From positions 682,001 through 746,000 of the forward strand of contig NZ_CP149822.1 of assembly GCF_038396755.1 (NCBI RefSeq): DNA of 64,000 nt. The letters run 5' to 3'. The position numbers and the translations under genes were made by a program. The first letter of the stretch is position 1; each line of letters opens with the position of its first letter. The notes under the pieces are model-generated. The model did no database searches. It had not been told where the DNA came from and saw only the letters and a program-made list of their open reading frames with translations. This DNA comes from Chitinophaga pollutisoli. GTDB lineage: Bacteria; Bacteroidota; Bacteroidia; Chitinophagales; Chitinophagaceae. Of the stretch, positions 27,240 to 35,978 are shown one piece after another.

Positions 27240-28359
27240 TGTGCTCTTGTATTAAATCTTGATAAAATCCAGACATCTTCTTCCACTTATGTACTGCCAG
27301 GAATGCATTCAGCATGTTCAGGTCGGCAATCTGGATGTTGGTTGTGTACAAATCATCCTCCGCATCCCGCAACGGGACCCTATGCGGAAGATGATCGGCC
27401 TTTGAAGCGGTGCCAGCCGTTATCCGTACCGCCCCAATCAGCTGATCTTCCACTACCTCCAAACCAATCCCACAGTCAACAAACGGGATTCCGTTAGCTA
27501 GTAAATACTTAATGATATAAGCCCGTGCGGCATTACTATCAATACACAGGAAAACGAAATCGAACGCAGCCAGACTATCCAGATTGTCTTCGAGGATACG
27601 ATGTGGATGAGCGAATATGTACTTATGCATATTTTCATACATCTGTTTAAAGTAGACAACTTTCGGTACGGCGGCGGACAGTTGCGCGATCGAGGGCGCT
27701 CCAGGAGCACGGAATGCGTTATGTTGCAAAAAAACATCCCCGTCGAATAGATGGATCTCCGATGCTGGTGCCTTTGCCACCAGGTCCAATACATAGCCTC
27801 CTGTACCGCCTAAGCCCACTATTGCAAGCTTTTGGCCGGCAAGCTTTCGGTTAATTATCCCGATGTTAGCCCGGATCGCATTCGTATCAGGGTACTGGAA
27901 AACAGAATCCTCCGCAGCCCCCTCCATTTTTACAAAAGTCCTTTCAGTAACGGTCGGATCGATGGACTTCGCCTGGCTGGCTATAATAGTTGCATACGTT
28001 GAAACCTTCTCATAATAATCCGCATATCCCGCAGCCGGCTTATTGGAAAAACTGTGGTTGGTAACAATCTCAGGGGTAAGCTGCTGGTTGCCGCTGGTAT
28101 GCTGAATTTGAAGAATCGGCGTTCCATCGGCATTGCAAGGGTATTCTCCGCAAAACTGAATGACATGGTTCTGTGGTCGCATCGTTTTGCCCGCATTTAC
28201 TGTCAAGGGACAAACAAGTTTGCCGTACAGTATATGGCGATGAGAATTAACATAGGGAATGTGGTGGATAACTAAGTATCCACCACTCACCTCAATCTGA
28301 TACCCTTCCTCCTGAAGGCGACGCAGGTCGTCATTATGATTTATCAGTACAGGTAACAT
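27184..28359 (-). CDS. ThiF family E1 with N-terminal DUF6791/E2-like domain
   Basis: A 391-residue enzyme expected to adenylate and transfer the neighbouring ubiquitin-like protein. Residues 1-130 resemble the DUF6791 module found before such E1s. They include VIHHIPYVNSHRHILYGKLV and a Cys/His-containing part (HVIQFCGEYPCNADGTP) that could act like an E2. Residues 160-360 are the E1 fold: KLAIVGLGGTGGYVLDLVAK, then LFDGDVFLQHNAFRAPG and FVDCGIGLEVVEDQLIG, whose Cys may be catalytic. It starts inside the end of the multiubiquitin gene (26-bp overlap). Confidence 0.88.
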   Translation of the reverse strand: MLPVLINHNDDLRRLQEEGYQIEVSGGYLVIHHIPYVNSHRHILYGKLVCPLTVNAGKTMRPQNHVIQFCGEYPCNADGTPILQIQHTSGNQQLTPEIVTNHSFSNKPAAGYADYYEKVSTYATIIASQAKSIDPTVTERTFVKMEGAAEDSVFQYPDTNAIRANIGIINRKLAGQKLAIVGLGGTGGYVLDLVAKAPASEIHLFDGDVFLQHNAFRAPGAPSIAQLSAAVPKVVYFKQMYENMHKYIFAHPHRILEDNLDSLAAFDFVFLCIDSNAARAYIIKYLLANGIPFVDCGIGLEVVEDQLIGAVRITAGTASKADHLPHRVPLRDAEDDLYTTNIQIADLNMLNAFLAVHKWKKMSGFYQDLIQEHNAIFTINTAQLDATDATA

Positions 28360-29014
28360 TGAAAATCATTTTGTTTTTAATGAAAACGATATCTCCTTTT
28401 ACCATCGTCCCTTCCGGGTTCTGATGAGGTCCGCGCTTGTAGGTGACCGTGTGAACCCTGGTTTGCGTATCGCAGGATTGGCCGAAAGCCAGTTGCACCA
28501 CTTCATCGTAGCTGATCTTGCGATCTTGCCAGGTCTTCTCACGGCCGTTAACGATGATCTTCCACTCCCGTTGTTTTTCTCTGGAAATGAATCGCTCGGC
28601 ACCCGGACGCGCCAGATCAATAACTGTTGTATCCTCAATAGCCTCATCTTCCCATGGTCCAGGAATTGATAAAAAGATGTCCTGAATTGGCGGAATCATG
28701 CCTTGTTTACGAATTTGTCTGCCTGTGATATACTGGCTGGAAGATTCAAAACGCTGGTCATTAATAAAGTAAGCCAACTTTTTGGGTACGTAAAAGTGTT
28801 CAATGTCAGGCCTGGCCAAGTTTACACTGTCCGATGGTGAGATTTGCTCGTCCTTCCAGGGTTCTTGAAGCGCCAGATACAATTCAACGTCAGGATCCAA
28901 GTTGGCCAGGTTGCGAAGTTGCTGGCCAGTAATGTACTGCTCTTTCCAGCTGTATTGCTTACCCTCTATAGTAAATTTAAGGGAAGCCTCATGATTTCTT
29001 TCTTGTAAATTCAT
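28334..29014 (-). CDS. Multiubiquitin domain protein
   Basis: A protein of about 226 residues built from three ubiquitin-like units in tandem (about 12-79, 80-149 and 150-226). Repeat signatures are YITGQQLRNLANLDPDVELY with DSVNLARPDIEHFYV, and YITGRQIRKQGMIPPIQDIF with TVIDLARPGAERFIS. The third unit ends KGDIVFIKNKMIFNV then TCTDKS. There is no C-terminal Gly-Gly, as in other multiubiquitin proteins. I take the ATG at 29014 (MNLQERNHEA); starts at 29041 or 29098 are possible. It heads a three-gene operon with E1 and DUF6527, divergent from the XRE regulator. Confidence 0.9.
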   Translation of the reverse strand: MNLQERNHEASLKFTIEGKQYSWKEQYITGQQLRNLANLDPDVELYLALQEPWKDEQISPSDSVNLARPDIEHFYVPKKLAYFINDQRFESSSQYITGRQIRKQGMIPPIQDIFLSIPGPWEDEAIEDTTVIDLARPGAERFISREKQREWKIIVNGREKTWQDRKISYDEVVQLAFGQSCDTQTRVHTVTYKRGPHQNPEGTMVKGDIVFIKNKMIFNVTCTDKS

Positions 29015-29211
29015 AATATTCAATTGTTTATATTCCCCCATTGGGCAGATACGGGGTGGGGTAAAAACCGGACCTGTGTAGCCTTCGTCTCTAAACAATT
29101 GAAATATTCTAAAGGAATAGTCCGTAATTTTGTGAAACGAAACAGCAGGGGCTGCTGAGGTGATAAGCCTTTAGCAGGTAGAAGTCGGCAAAACTTTAGA
29201 TCCCTGTTTCA

Positions 29212-29239
29212 GAGGTCGGGTGCTACAACATCCGACCTC
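29212..29239. repeat. Hairpin in the divergent promoter region
   Basis: GAGGTCGGGTG (29212-29222) pairs with CATCCGACCTC (29229-29239), with one G-U pair, around CTACAA. It lies in the untranslated leader of the minus-strand multiubiquitin operon and could be a leader structure or a protein-binding site. Confidence 0.5.
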
Positions 29240-29277
29240 CGTAGTAAATTATCAGCTATAATGTTGATCTGAGTGTA

Positions 29278-29318
29278 AAATTAGCAAATCTAATTTAAAT
29301 TAGCAAATAAATTAGATT
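29278..29318. promoter_or_regulatory. Probable operator for the XRE regulator
   Basis: Overlapping symmetry is visible. AATCTAATTT (29287-29296) and AAATTAGATT (29309-29318) form a perfect 10-bp inverted repeat with a 12-nt spacer. Within it lies the palindrome CTAATTTAAATTAG (29290-29303). AAATTAGCAAAT occurs twice, at 29278-29289 and 29297-29308. The cluster lies between the divergent Ubl operon and the XRE gene, where an autoregulator would bind. Confidence 0.6.
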
Positions 29319-29351
29319 CGCTTCGTTTACTTAATTTTATATTTAGATTAG

Positions 29352-29383
29352 TTTGGTGAATTGAGAATTAATACCTAGCTTTG
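29352..29383 (+). promoter_or_regulatory. Bacteroidota-type promoter of the XRE gene
   Basis: TTTG at 29352-29355 and TAGCTTTG at 29376-29383 match the -33 and -7 elements of Bacteroidota primary sigma promoters (TTTG, then TAnnTTTG) with a 20-nt spacer. The start codon at 29405 lies just downstream, giving a short leader. Confidence 0.75.
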
Positions 29384-29404
29384 TGCGTCACAAAACGCAA
29401 CACA

Positions 29405-29746
29405 ATGGATTCTTTAGGCAAAACTCTTAAAGCTGCAAGGGAGCTAGCCTCACTGACACTTCGAGAAGTTGAGGAACTCACCGCAATCTCCAATGCTTAC
29501 CTCAGCCAGGTAGAAAACGATAAGATTAAGAAACCTTCTGCCTCCGTATTATACAAGCTTTCCCGCGCTTATAAAGTCCCTTTGGAAAGGTTTTTGGCCG
29601 CAGCCGGAATAATTGAAGATTATAAACCACACGAAGTAAGCTTCTTCACAGAATCTAAAATTCTTTCTGCTGAAAACATTACCGAAAAAGAAGAAGAAGA
29701 GTTGATGAAGTACCTCCGATATTTAAGGTATCAAAGTACCCTTTGA
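29405..29746 (+). CDS. XRE family transcriptional regulator
   Basis: A 113-residue protein with a classical HTH_3 domain at residues 4-60: LGKTLKAARELASLTLREVE, then AISNAYLSQVENDKIKKPSA and LSRAYKVPLERFL. A short acidic C-terminal helix follows (NITEKEEEELMKYLRYLRY). The ATG at 29405 is used rather than an upstream TTG, since it fits the promoter at 29352-29383. It is probably an autoregulator of itself and the divergent Ubl operon, acting on the palindromes at 29278-29318. The kinase gene starts 67 bp downstream. Confidence 0.9.
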   Translation: MDSLGKTLKAARELASLTLREVEELTAISNAYLSQVENDKIKKPSASVLYKLSRAYKVPLERFLAAAGIIEDYKPHEVSFFTESKILSAENITEKEEEELMKYLRYLRYQSTL

Positions 29747-29813
29747 TATGTCCCCCATCCACCATTTTAATTTAAGACCAGACCATTTTTGAATTTTAAA
29801 AAACCTATAGTTA

Positions 29814-30857
29814 ATGCAGAATCCCGCAGAACATCTCAAAGGATTGACTTTAGAGGGTGATTGGTATGTGTCGGAAAAAATTGAACATGGTGATGATCAT
29901 TCAGGAGGTAACTTCTCGATTTGTTACCGCGTAACTAAAAATGGGCATACGGCATTTTTAAAAGCAATCGATGTATCAAAAGCGATGGGAGGCCCAGACC
30001 CAACAAGGGGGCTCCAGACACTGATGAATGCCTATGAATATGAAAAGGAGTTATGTACGACTTGCGATGGCAGGAGGATGGACCGTGTTGTGCGCATTTT
30101 AGCAGCAGGCAGTACTTATCCTTTAAAACATCTACCCGTTTTCGTACCGTATCTCATATTTGAATTGGCATCGACTACGCTTCGGGAACATGTCCTGGAG
30201 ACAACTCATAACATGGATAATGCTACGTTAATGCGTTCCTTGCATAATGTAGCCGTGGCCATTTCTCAACTACATAGTGCCGGGATTGTTCATCAGGATA
30301 TCAAAGGTTCCAATGTCCTTCTTTTTAGCCCAGATGGCGAAAGCAAGGTTGCTGATTTGGGCCGGGCAGAAATGATCTCTAAAGAGTCTATCTATTTCCA
30401 CTTTCCGATTGCGGGAGATCCTGACTATGCGCCACCGGAACAAAGGCTTAATTATATTAGTGATAAATGGGATGTTCGGAGAAGATCGACAGATTTATAC
30501 CTATTGGGAAGCTTAATTTGTTTCTATTACACGCAATTCCCTATGACGGCACTCTATGAAATACATCTTGCCCCTGAATTTAAAAAAGGGGCTTGGAAAG
30601 GAAAATTCGAACAAGTCCTACCCGTGCTCAAAGATGCATTTCAGGAAATACTGGAGTTTTTAGAAGAACAATTATCTGAAACCTTCTCTGAAAAAGATAT
30701 CATACAAAATATTGTGAAGCTGGTAAAGTTTCTGTGCGACCCTGACCCATCCAAAAGAGGACACCCGGATAGTCTTCCTATTGATCAATACGCTATGGAA
30801 AGATTCATCACAAGCTTTGACGTTCTCGCAAACAGGTTCGAGAGTAAACTTTTGTAG
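29814..30857 (+). CDS. Hanks-type serine/threonine protein kinase
   Basis: A 347-residue cytoplasmic kinase with no membrane helix. The ATP lysine is in HTAFLKAIDVSKAMGG (about residue 51). The catalytic loop is GIVHQDIKGSNVLLF with the Asp near 162. DFG is replaced by DLG (KVADLGRAEM). A P+1 motif follows in GDPDYAPPEQRLNY. The last 100 residues hold alpha-helices of the C-lobe with FLCDPDPSKRGHPD, the usual end. The glycine-rich loop is atypical (HSGGNFSICYRV). It is followed one base later by the helical-repeat gene, so the two almost certainly work together. Confidence 0.92.
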   Translation: MQNPAEHLKGLTLEGDWYVSEKIEHGDDHSGGNFSICYRVTKNGHTAFLKAIDVSKAMGGPDPTRGLQTLMNAYEYEKELCTTCDGRRMDRVVRILAAGSTYPLKHLPVFVPYLIFELASTTLREHVLETTHNMDNATLMRSLHNVAVAISQLHSAGIVHQDIKGSNVLLFSPDGESKVADLGRAEMISKESIYFHFPIAGDPDYAPPEQRLNYISDKWDVRRRSTDLYLLGSLICFYYTQFPMTALYEIHLAPEFKKGAWKGKFEQVLPVLKDAFQEILEFLEEQLSETFSEKDIIQNIVKLVKFLCDPDPSKRGHPDSLPIDQYAMERFITSFDVLANRFESKLL

Positions 30858-30858
30858 T

Positions 30859-32403
30859 ATGGCTATTTATTTCGAACAAACTAACAGATTGATTATCCCG
30901 CGGTGGAGAAAATTCAATCCAAAATGCATTACAGCAGAACACAAACTGCTGACCCCGGAAATTGATATAAAGTCAGAACCAGCATCATTGCTCTCTTTTA
31001 ACAAAAAAGAAAAAGATTGGCACGTTCATGGTTCGGTGGGCCACGCCTGGGAATTAGTGCACTCGGCTTACATTAATCAGGAATTCTCCAAAGCAAAGAA
31101 TGCTGCCGCCTTCTTGAAAGACAATCTAAGTCAAATATCTCCCGCACTGCGTAAAGTAATCAATGAAATTCTGGGAGAAGATATCAGTGAACCAAATTCG
31201 GTAGCCCCCGATATTATACCGATTAATAAACTGACGGAGATAACACGCAGAGAAATAAAGTCAACTAAAAGAAAAATTTCTTACTATTTAAGAAATGAAT
31301 TTCAATGGCTGGAACTAAGCCGCCTCTACTCCATCATTGGTGAACTTGAAAAAGCCAAACAATGTATTAACATTGCCATATACTTTTCGAATAACCAGAA
31401 TCGATATTTCCTAAGAAGCGCTTCCCGTTTTTTCTATCATATAGGAAACTTTGAGCAAGCGCAAAGCATCATCCGTCGCTCCCCTCACCTTAAATCAGAT
31501 CCATGGCTTTTATCAACAGACATATCATATTCCAACAAGATGGAACGGCATGCTGTAAACGCAAAACGTGGTCGTGAAATCGTAGATTCTAAAAACTTCA
31601 GCAACGAATCAATTACTGAACTTGCGGGTGTTTTAGGCACCATGGAACTAAAAAATGACAGTGTAAAGAATGCAAGAAAACTGACCAAACAATCTTTGCT
31701 TGCACCCAATGATAATAGCTTGGCACAGGCGGAATGGATTGCTCATGAAATCAGTGAAATCTCCATTGAACCATGGCTTAATAAAATGGAATTAGGCTTT
31801 GAAGCTAGAACGCTAGAATTCCTGCACAACAGAAACTATGCAAAGTGCCTTCACGAATCCTTATTGTGGGTAATGGACCAACCTTTCTCAAAACGAGCCT
31901 GTCATTTTGTTTCTTATTTATGCACTGGTTTGACAGAGAACTATGAAACAGCAATCGAAGTTGGGGAATTAGGCGCAAAGACTAACTGGGACTACTTCCC
32001 CATTATTAATAATCTCACATTCGCTCATATTTCCGCAGGGAATCTAACCCGCGCTAAAGAACTACTCGAACATATGACAACTATGTCGATGTCGAGCAGA
32101 GAACAGTGCTTTGCTCTTGCCACTGTAGGATATTACTACTATCGTTCAAAGGAATATGTCGCAGGGAGAGAATCTTATCAAAAGGCCATAGATTTAGCCG
32201 CCAAAAATAATTATGATGATCTTAAAAAATTGGCCACAGCAAATTTACTACGCGAAGGCTATTTAGCCGGTGAATCACAATATGTAATAGTAATGGCTGC
32301 GTTGGAAAAAATTTCAAAAGATGGAGAAGATCTCAATTTAGAGGAGCAAATAAAGCATATTATCACTTCTGTTAAAAAAGAACACGAAGTAAAAAATGTA
32401 TAG
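30859..32403 (+). CDS. TPR-like helical repeat protein next to kinase
   Basis: A 514-residue protein. I start it at 30859 (MAIYFEQTNRLIIPRWRKF), immediately after the kinase stop; a longer upstream reading would overlap the kinase. Residues 150-514 are helix pairs of TPR type, such as LYSIIGELEKAKQCINIAIY, RFFYHIGNFEQAQSIIRR and ALATVGYYYYRSKEYVAGR. There is no enzyme motif. A likely role is substrate or sensor partner of the kinase. It ends the operon, with a terminator at 32501-32523. Confidence 0.82.
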   Translation: MAIYFEQTNRLIIPRWRKFNPKCITAEHKLLTPEIDIKSEPASLLSFNKKEKDWHVHGSVGHAWELVHSAYINQEFSKAKNAAAFLKDNLSQISPALRKVINEILGEDISEPNSVAPDIIPINKLTEITRREIKSTKRKISYYLRNEFQWLELSRLYSIIGELEKAKQCINIAIYFSNNQNRYFLRSASRFFYHIGNFEQAQSIIRRSPHLKSDPWLLSTDISYSNKMERHAVNAKRGREIVDSKNFSNESITELAGVLGTMELKNDSVKNARKLTKQSLLAPNDNSLAQAEWIAHEISEISIEPWLNKMELGFEARTLEFLHNRNYAKCLHESLLWVMDQPFSKRACHFVSYLCTGLTENYETAIEVGELGAKTNWDYFPIINNLTFAHISAGNLTRAKELLEHMTTMSMSSREQCFALATVGYYYYRSKEYVAGRESYQKAIDLAAKNNYDDLKKLATANLLREGYLAGESQYVIVMAALEKISKDGEDLNLEEQIKHIITSVKKEHEVKNV

Positions 32404-32500
32404 AACGACATTTCGGGCACACTGAATTCAATCCGACACATCCCTTCTCCCGACCAATAATAATCACTGCACCCAGTCATAGTTGATTGGTAAAAATAGA

Positions 32501-32523
32501 ATTGGGGCCGAAAAAGCCCCAAT
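32501..32523 (+). terminator. Terminator after kinase/TPR operon
   Basis: ATTGGGGC (32501-32508) pairs perfectly with GCCCCAAT (32516-32523) around CGAAAAA, about 100 bp past the TPR gene. The following bases are pyrimidine-rich (CTATCTCTTCATTTTC) and not a clean T tract. Confidence 0.6.
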
Positions 32524-33026
32524 CTATCTCTTCATTTTCAGATTAAGAAGGTCCTTCCAGAGCAGTCCTGAAAGGTCCGCCAGTCTTTCAACAAATTGAC
32601 CAGTCTATATATGTTGAAATAGTGGCAGCAGCAAAAGCTGTTGTGATAAATTTATATAATTAATTTATTCGTATACCATTGGTTGATAATTTATTGACAA
32701 ATTTCAGCTACGCGCATCACATGTTTTTAACCATAATTCTTTATAATTTTTTTCCACAGGCCTGCGAACTTCATCATACAGTCTTCAATTTACCTCACTT
32801 ACTTGTTTGTTTATTAACAATCGATTTTTCATCCGTTGCCTGGGTTCTAAGCCACAACGGAGAACTGTTAATTGCTTTAGTAGAATGTATTTTTCGGTTA
32901 CTGCAAATCGTTAGCAATTGATTAACAAACTCAGGAACGTATTACCTATAACTTTATAACAGTTTGAGAATTAATAGCAACTCCTCCTACCCATGTTGCA
33001 ACTCATCTTAGCCCAAAGAACACTTT
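32524..33026. other. AT-rich intergenic region
   Basis: About 500 bp without a convincing gene. An 80-codon plus-strand frame at 32679-32921 is hydrophobic but looks like AT-rich chance sequence. The last 60 bp, with CTATAACTTTATAAC near 32950, probably include the promoter of the hybrid kinase, although I cannot fit both consensus elements. Confidence 0.4.
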
Positions 33027-34787
33027 ATGTCCCAAAAAAATCCTCAACACAACCGATTTTCATTACGCGAACAGTTCACCAAAATCAGAAATGCTGGCGT
33101 TCTACCTTTTGACACCGCTCCCCGGACAAGCGGATTAAGATTTATGAATCTCTCTAGCTTAGTGGCCGCTTCATTCGTGCTGTTCTTTGGAGTTCCTTTA
33201 GCCATAATTTCCGGCCAATATTCAATACTAATTTTAGCAATACCCGTTTCCTTTCTTTTCTTCTCTGTTATTATTTACAATTTTCTAAACAAATTTATTG
33301 TCGCCGTTTGGATTTGGCAGTTTACGTTTTGTATTTCCACTTTTGTATTCGGATTGCTTGAAAGGGAAGTAATCGATGCGACACATATGATCCCTTTCTT
33401 GGTGGCAGCGCCTGCGTTTGTATTATGGAAAGCCGATTATAGATCACATACGCTTCCAGCTTGTATCCTTATGGCAGTTATCACCTACGTAGGCATGGAG
33501 ATCAGTGCGATGTTAAATCTTTTACCCGCACTTCCATTAAAGGAATATTATTGGTATTTCCGCCCGGCCACGCTGGCAACGATATATTCTTTGAACGTCA
33601 TGGTATTTTGGAAACTCCTTAAAGAAATGGATGTCGTTTTTGCTAAATTGGCGAAAGCCATCCAGGATGAAAAGCGGGCCAAAGGACAAGTGGAACGCTA
33701 CGCTGAACAGATGCAGTTGTATGCAACCTTGATCACTCATGAAATAAAAACACCCCTATCCGCGCTGAAATCGATTGCCGTTGCTTTCCAAAGCACCGTC
33801 AACAGCGAAGAAAAGTCCAATTATATGACGCGAGCAGATGCTTGCGTCAACCACCTGCAAGCCGTAGTCGATAACGCGCAATTGCTTGCCAAGCTCAATT
33901 CCGGCGAGTCACCTCTTTTGGCTAACGACGCTTTCAGCATTCGCGCCCTCATTTCAGAATTGGTCTCATTTTATTCCTACGAAGCGCAGAAACATCGCGT
34001 GACGATGGTGTATAATTGCGACGAAGGCACGCCCCCATATATTGAGGGTGACCCTCAGTCCATCAAACAAGTTGTAACCAACCTTATCAGTAATGCGATA
34101 AAATTTTCAAGGAAGGATACCACGATTGTTGTGAGGGTTTCTAGCACAATAGAAAATTGCAGCATAACGGTTGAGGATCAGGGCAAGGGAATAGCGCCCA
34201 GCGCCCTGAATAGAATTTTTGATAGATTTTACACTACCCCTGATGGAAATAACAGAGGGGTGGGTATTGGGCTCTATGTTTCCAGCATGTTGGCTAATTT
34301 GATGAAAGGAAGCTTGAATGTTGAAAGTATTGTAGGAAGTGGTTCAAAATTCACGCTTTCCATACCACTACTCGGAAAAAAATCTACTTCAACAGAAAAC
34401 AGGAATTGGCAAGGATATCGGATATTAATAGTTGAAGATGCCGTTTTCTTGGCAGAAATTACAGCTGAACTATTGGAGAAGTATGGTTTTACAACAAGGC
34501 TGGCCCTTTCTGGCGAAGATGCCATAAAACAAGCTATTCAGTTTGAGCCGCACCTGATTCTATTGGACTTTTCCCTCCCCGACATGGATGGAATTGGAGT
34601 GATTAATAAATTACAGCACCATCCCCTATTGGAAAGCATTCCCGTTTTTATCTTGACTGGGCAGCGAATGGATAATTTAGATTGGTTGTATGTACGTTCC
34701 TGTGGCAAAGTGGTCGGTTATATTCATAAACCATTTGGTAGATCGGGAATTGATCAAGTCTTAAACTACTTAGAATCTACAATGTAG
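33027..34787 (+). CDS. Hybrid sensor histidine kinase / response regulator
   Basis: A 586-residue membrane protein. Residues 45-200 contain about six membrane helices. A helical linker follows, then HisKA with LYATLITHEIKTPLSALKS (H near 239). The HATPase core has the N-box QVVTNLISNAIKFS and the G1/G2 boxes EDQGKGIAPSAL and GVGIGLYVSSML. The receiver domain at about 465-580 has ILIVEDAVFLAEITAE, the phosphoacceptor in LILLDFSLPDMDG and VGYIHKPFGRSG. It ends with a strong terminator. The terpene cyclase gene follows in the same direction but probably has its own promoter. Confidence 0.94.
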   Translation: MSQKNPQHNRFSLREQFTKIRNAGVLPFDTAPRTSGLRFMNLSSLVAASFVLFFGVPLAIISGQYSILILAIPVSFLFFSVIIYNFLNKFIVAVWIWQFTFCISTFVFGLLEREVIDATHMIPFLVAAPAFVLWKADYRSHTLPACILMAVITYVGMEISAMLNLLPALPLKEYYWYFRPATLATIYSLNVMVFWKLLKEMDVVFAKLAKAIQDEKRAKGQVERYAEQMQLYATLITHEIKTPLSALKSIAVAFQSTVNSEEKSNYMTRADACVNHLQAVVDNAQLLAKLNSGESPLLANDAFSIRALISELVSFYSYEAQKHRVTMVYNCDEGTPPYIEGDPQSIKQVVTNLISNAIKFSRKDTTIVVRVSSTIENCSITVEDQGKGIAPSALNRIFDRFYTTPDGNNRGVGIGLYVSSMLANLMKGSLNVESIVGSGSKFTLSIPLLGKKSTSTENRNWQGYRILIVEDAVFLAEITAELLEKYGFTTRLALSGEDAIKQAIQFEPHLILLDFSLPDMDGIGVINKLQHHPLLESIPVFILTGQRMDNLDWLYVRSCGKVVGYIHKPFGRSGIDQVLNYLESTM

Positions 34788-34810
34788 CCGCCATACTGCC
34801 TACCTAATCC

Positions 34811-34835
34811 ATGCCTGCAATATTCTTGCAGGCAT
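34811..34835 (+). terminator. Terminator of the hybrid kinase gene
   Basis: ATGCCTGCAA (34811-34820) pairs perfectly with TTGCAGGCAT (34826-34835) around TATTC, followed by TTTTG. The 24-bp gap after the kinase stop supports a rho-independent terminator. Confidence 0.9.
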
Positions 34836-34900
34836 TTTTGTTAATTTCCTACTATATCACAATGATGCGAATGATCGCGTTAACCAGTAATAACCTCATC

Positions 34901-35902
34901 ATGGACACTATCACCTTACCCCGTCGGCTGTATTGCCCATTCCCGCCTCGCATCAATAAACAAGTTGCGAGGGCCGAACAACATACCCTCTCCTGGGTGC
35001 GAAAATTCGGCTTGATTCAAGGCGAAGAAAAGATAGAAGTGACACGTCGGCAAGGATATGCATATATGGTAGGGCGCATGTTTCCTGATGCCGAAATCGA
35101 AACATTTTGCGCATATAATGATCTTAATACCTTGTTGTTCTTGGTCGATGACTATCTGGATCAGGAAGAACTGACGGTTTCAGGCGGTAATTCAACTGCA
35201 GCCATCGAAACCTTTATCGCCGGTATTAAATCAATCCTATACAATCCGGAAATAGAGGTGACAGGCAGTGAACCGGTCCTAGATGCGTTTGCCGAATTAT
35301 GGGGAAGAATGCGCCTCATGGGTAAACCGGATTGGGTGAATAAATACCGTGAGAGCATTGCCAGCATTTTCGATGCAGCCATGTGGCAGCATCGTAATAT
35401 CGAGGCTGGGACTTGGCCCACTGTACAGGAATTCATGCTCCGGCGGCAGTACATCGGCGCCGCAAACCTAGCCACTGACTGTGTTGAGATGATCTATGAC
35501 CTGGATCTTCCTACCGAAATTTGGGATACGTGGTGGATGGTGGGCATGACTGAATTGTGCAGGAATACCATCTGCTGGGCAAATGATCTATTCTCTCATA
35601 GCAAGGAGCTCTCCACAGGTGAATATCATAATTTAGTATCCCTATTTTCTTATCACCAGGATCTAAGCCGGGAAGATGCCATTGAGGAAGTTATACGCAT
35701 TCACGATGCTCAGGTGGCAGCTTTTATAGCAATCAAAGATACCCGGCCTGCAGCTCCGCCGCAACATGAACCGCATGTTGTAACATACATTTCGGTTTTA
35801 GAATCCATCATGCGGGGAAATATTGATTGGAGTGATCAGGAAACGACGCGTTATCCGCACCGGTATTTGCATGAGATTCGTGATCAAAAAGTACAATATT
35901 AA
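34901..35902 (+). CDS. Class I terpene cyclase
   Basis: A 333-residue soluble terpene synthase. The first Mg-binding motif is FLVDDYLDQEE (DDxxD type, near residue 83). The second is the NSE triad in CWANDLFSHSKELSTGEYHN near 224-236. The end RYPHRYLHEIRD carries the arginine-tyrosine motif typical of these enzymes. I chose ATG 34901 (MDTITLPRRLYCPFPPRIN), because longer in-frame starts fall in the preceding terminator. The substrate (FPP or GPP) and product cannot be read from sequence. No P450 or prenyltransferase is adjacent. Confidence 0.92.
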   Translation: MDTITLPRRLYCPFPPRINKQVARAEQHTLSWVRKFGLIQGEEKIEVTRRQGYAYMVGRMFPDAEIETFCAYNDLNTLLFLVDDYLDQEELTVSGGNSTAAIETFIAGIKSILYNPEIEVTGSEPVLDAFAELWGRMRLMGKPDWVNKYRESIASIFDAAMWQHRNIEAGTWPTVQEFMLRRQYIGAANLATDCVEMIYDLDLPTEIWDTWWMVGMTELCRNTICWANDLFSHSKELSTGEYHNLVSLFSYHQDLSREDAIEEVIRIHDAQVAAFIAIKDTRPAAPPQHEPHVVTYISVLESIMRGNIDWSDQETTRYPHRYLHEIRDQKVQY

Positions 35903-35978
35903 ATATACTTTTGACAGTTTGTTAGACGCAAAGCGCATTGACTTTGCGGGATATCATATTACTTACGGATAGATAGAA

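Noticed and set aside
30781..30858. Longer start of the kinase-linked TPR gene
   Set aside because: It would overlap the kinase by 77 bp and read non-protein-like codons; the ATG at 30859 directly follows the kinase stop.
32679..32921. 80-codon hydrophobic frame between kinase/TPR operon and hybrid kinase
   Set aside because: It is AT-driven, has no recognisable start context or family, and lies in a low-complexity gap.
34811..34900. Upstream start for the terpene cyclase
   Set aside because: The codons lie in a perfect terminator hairpin and translate to sequence absent from the enzyme family.
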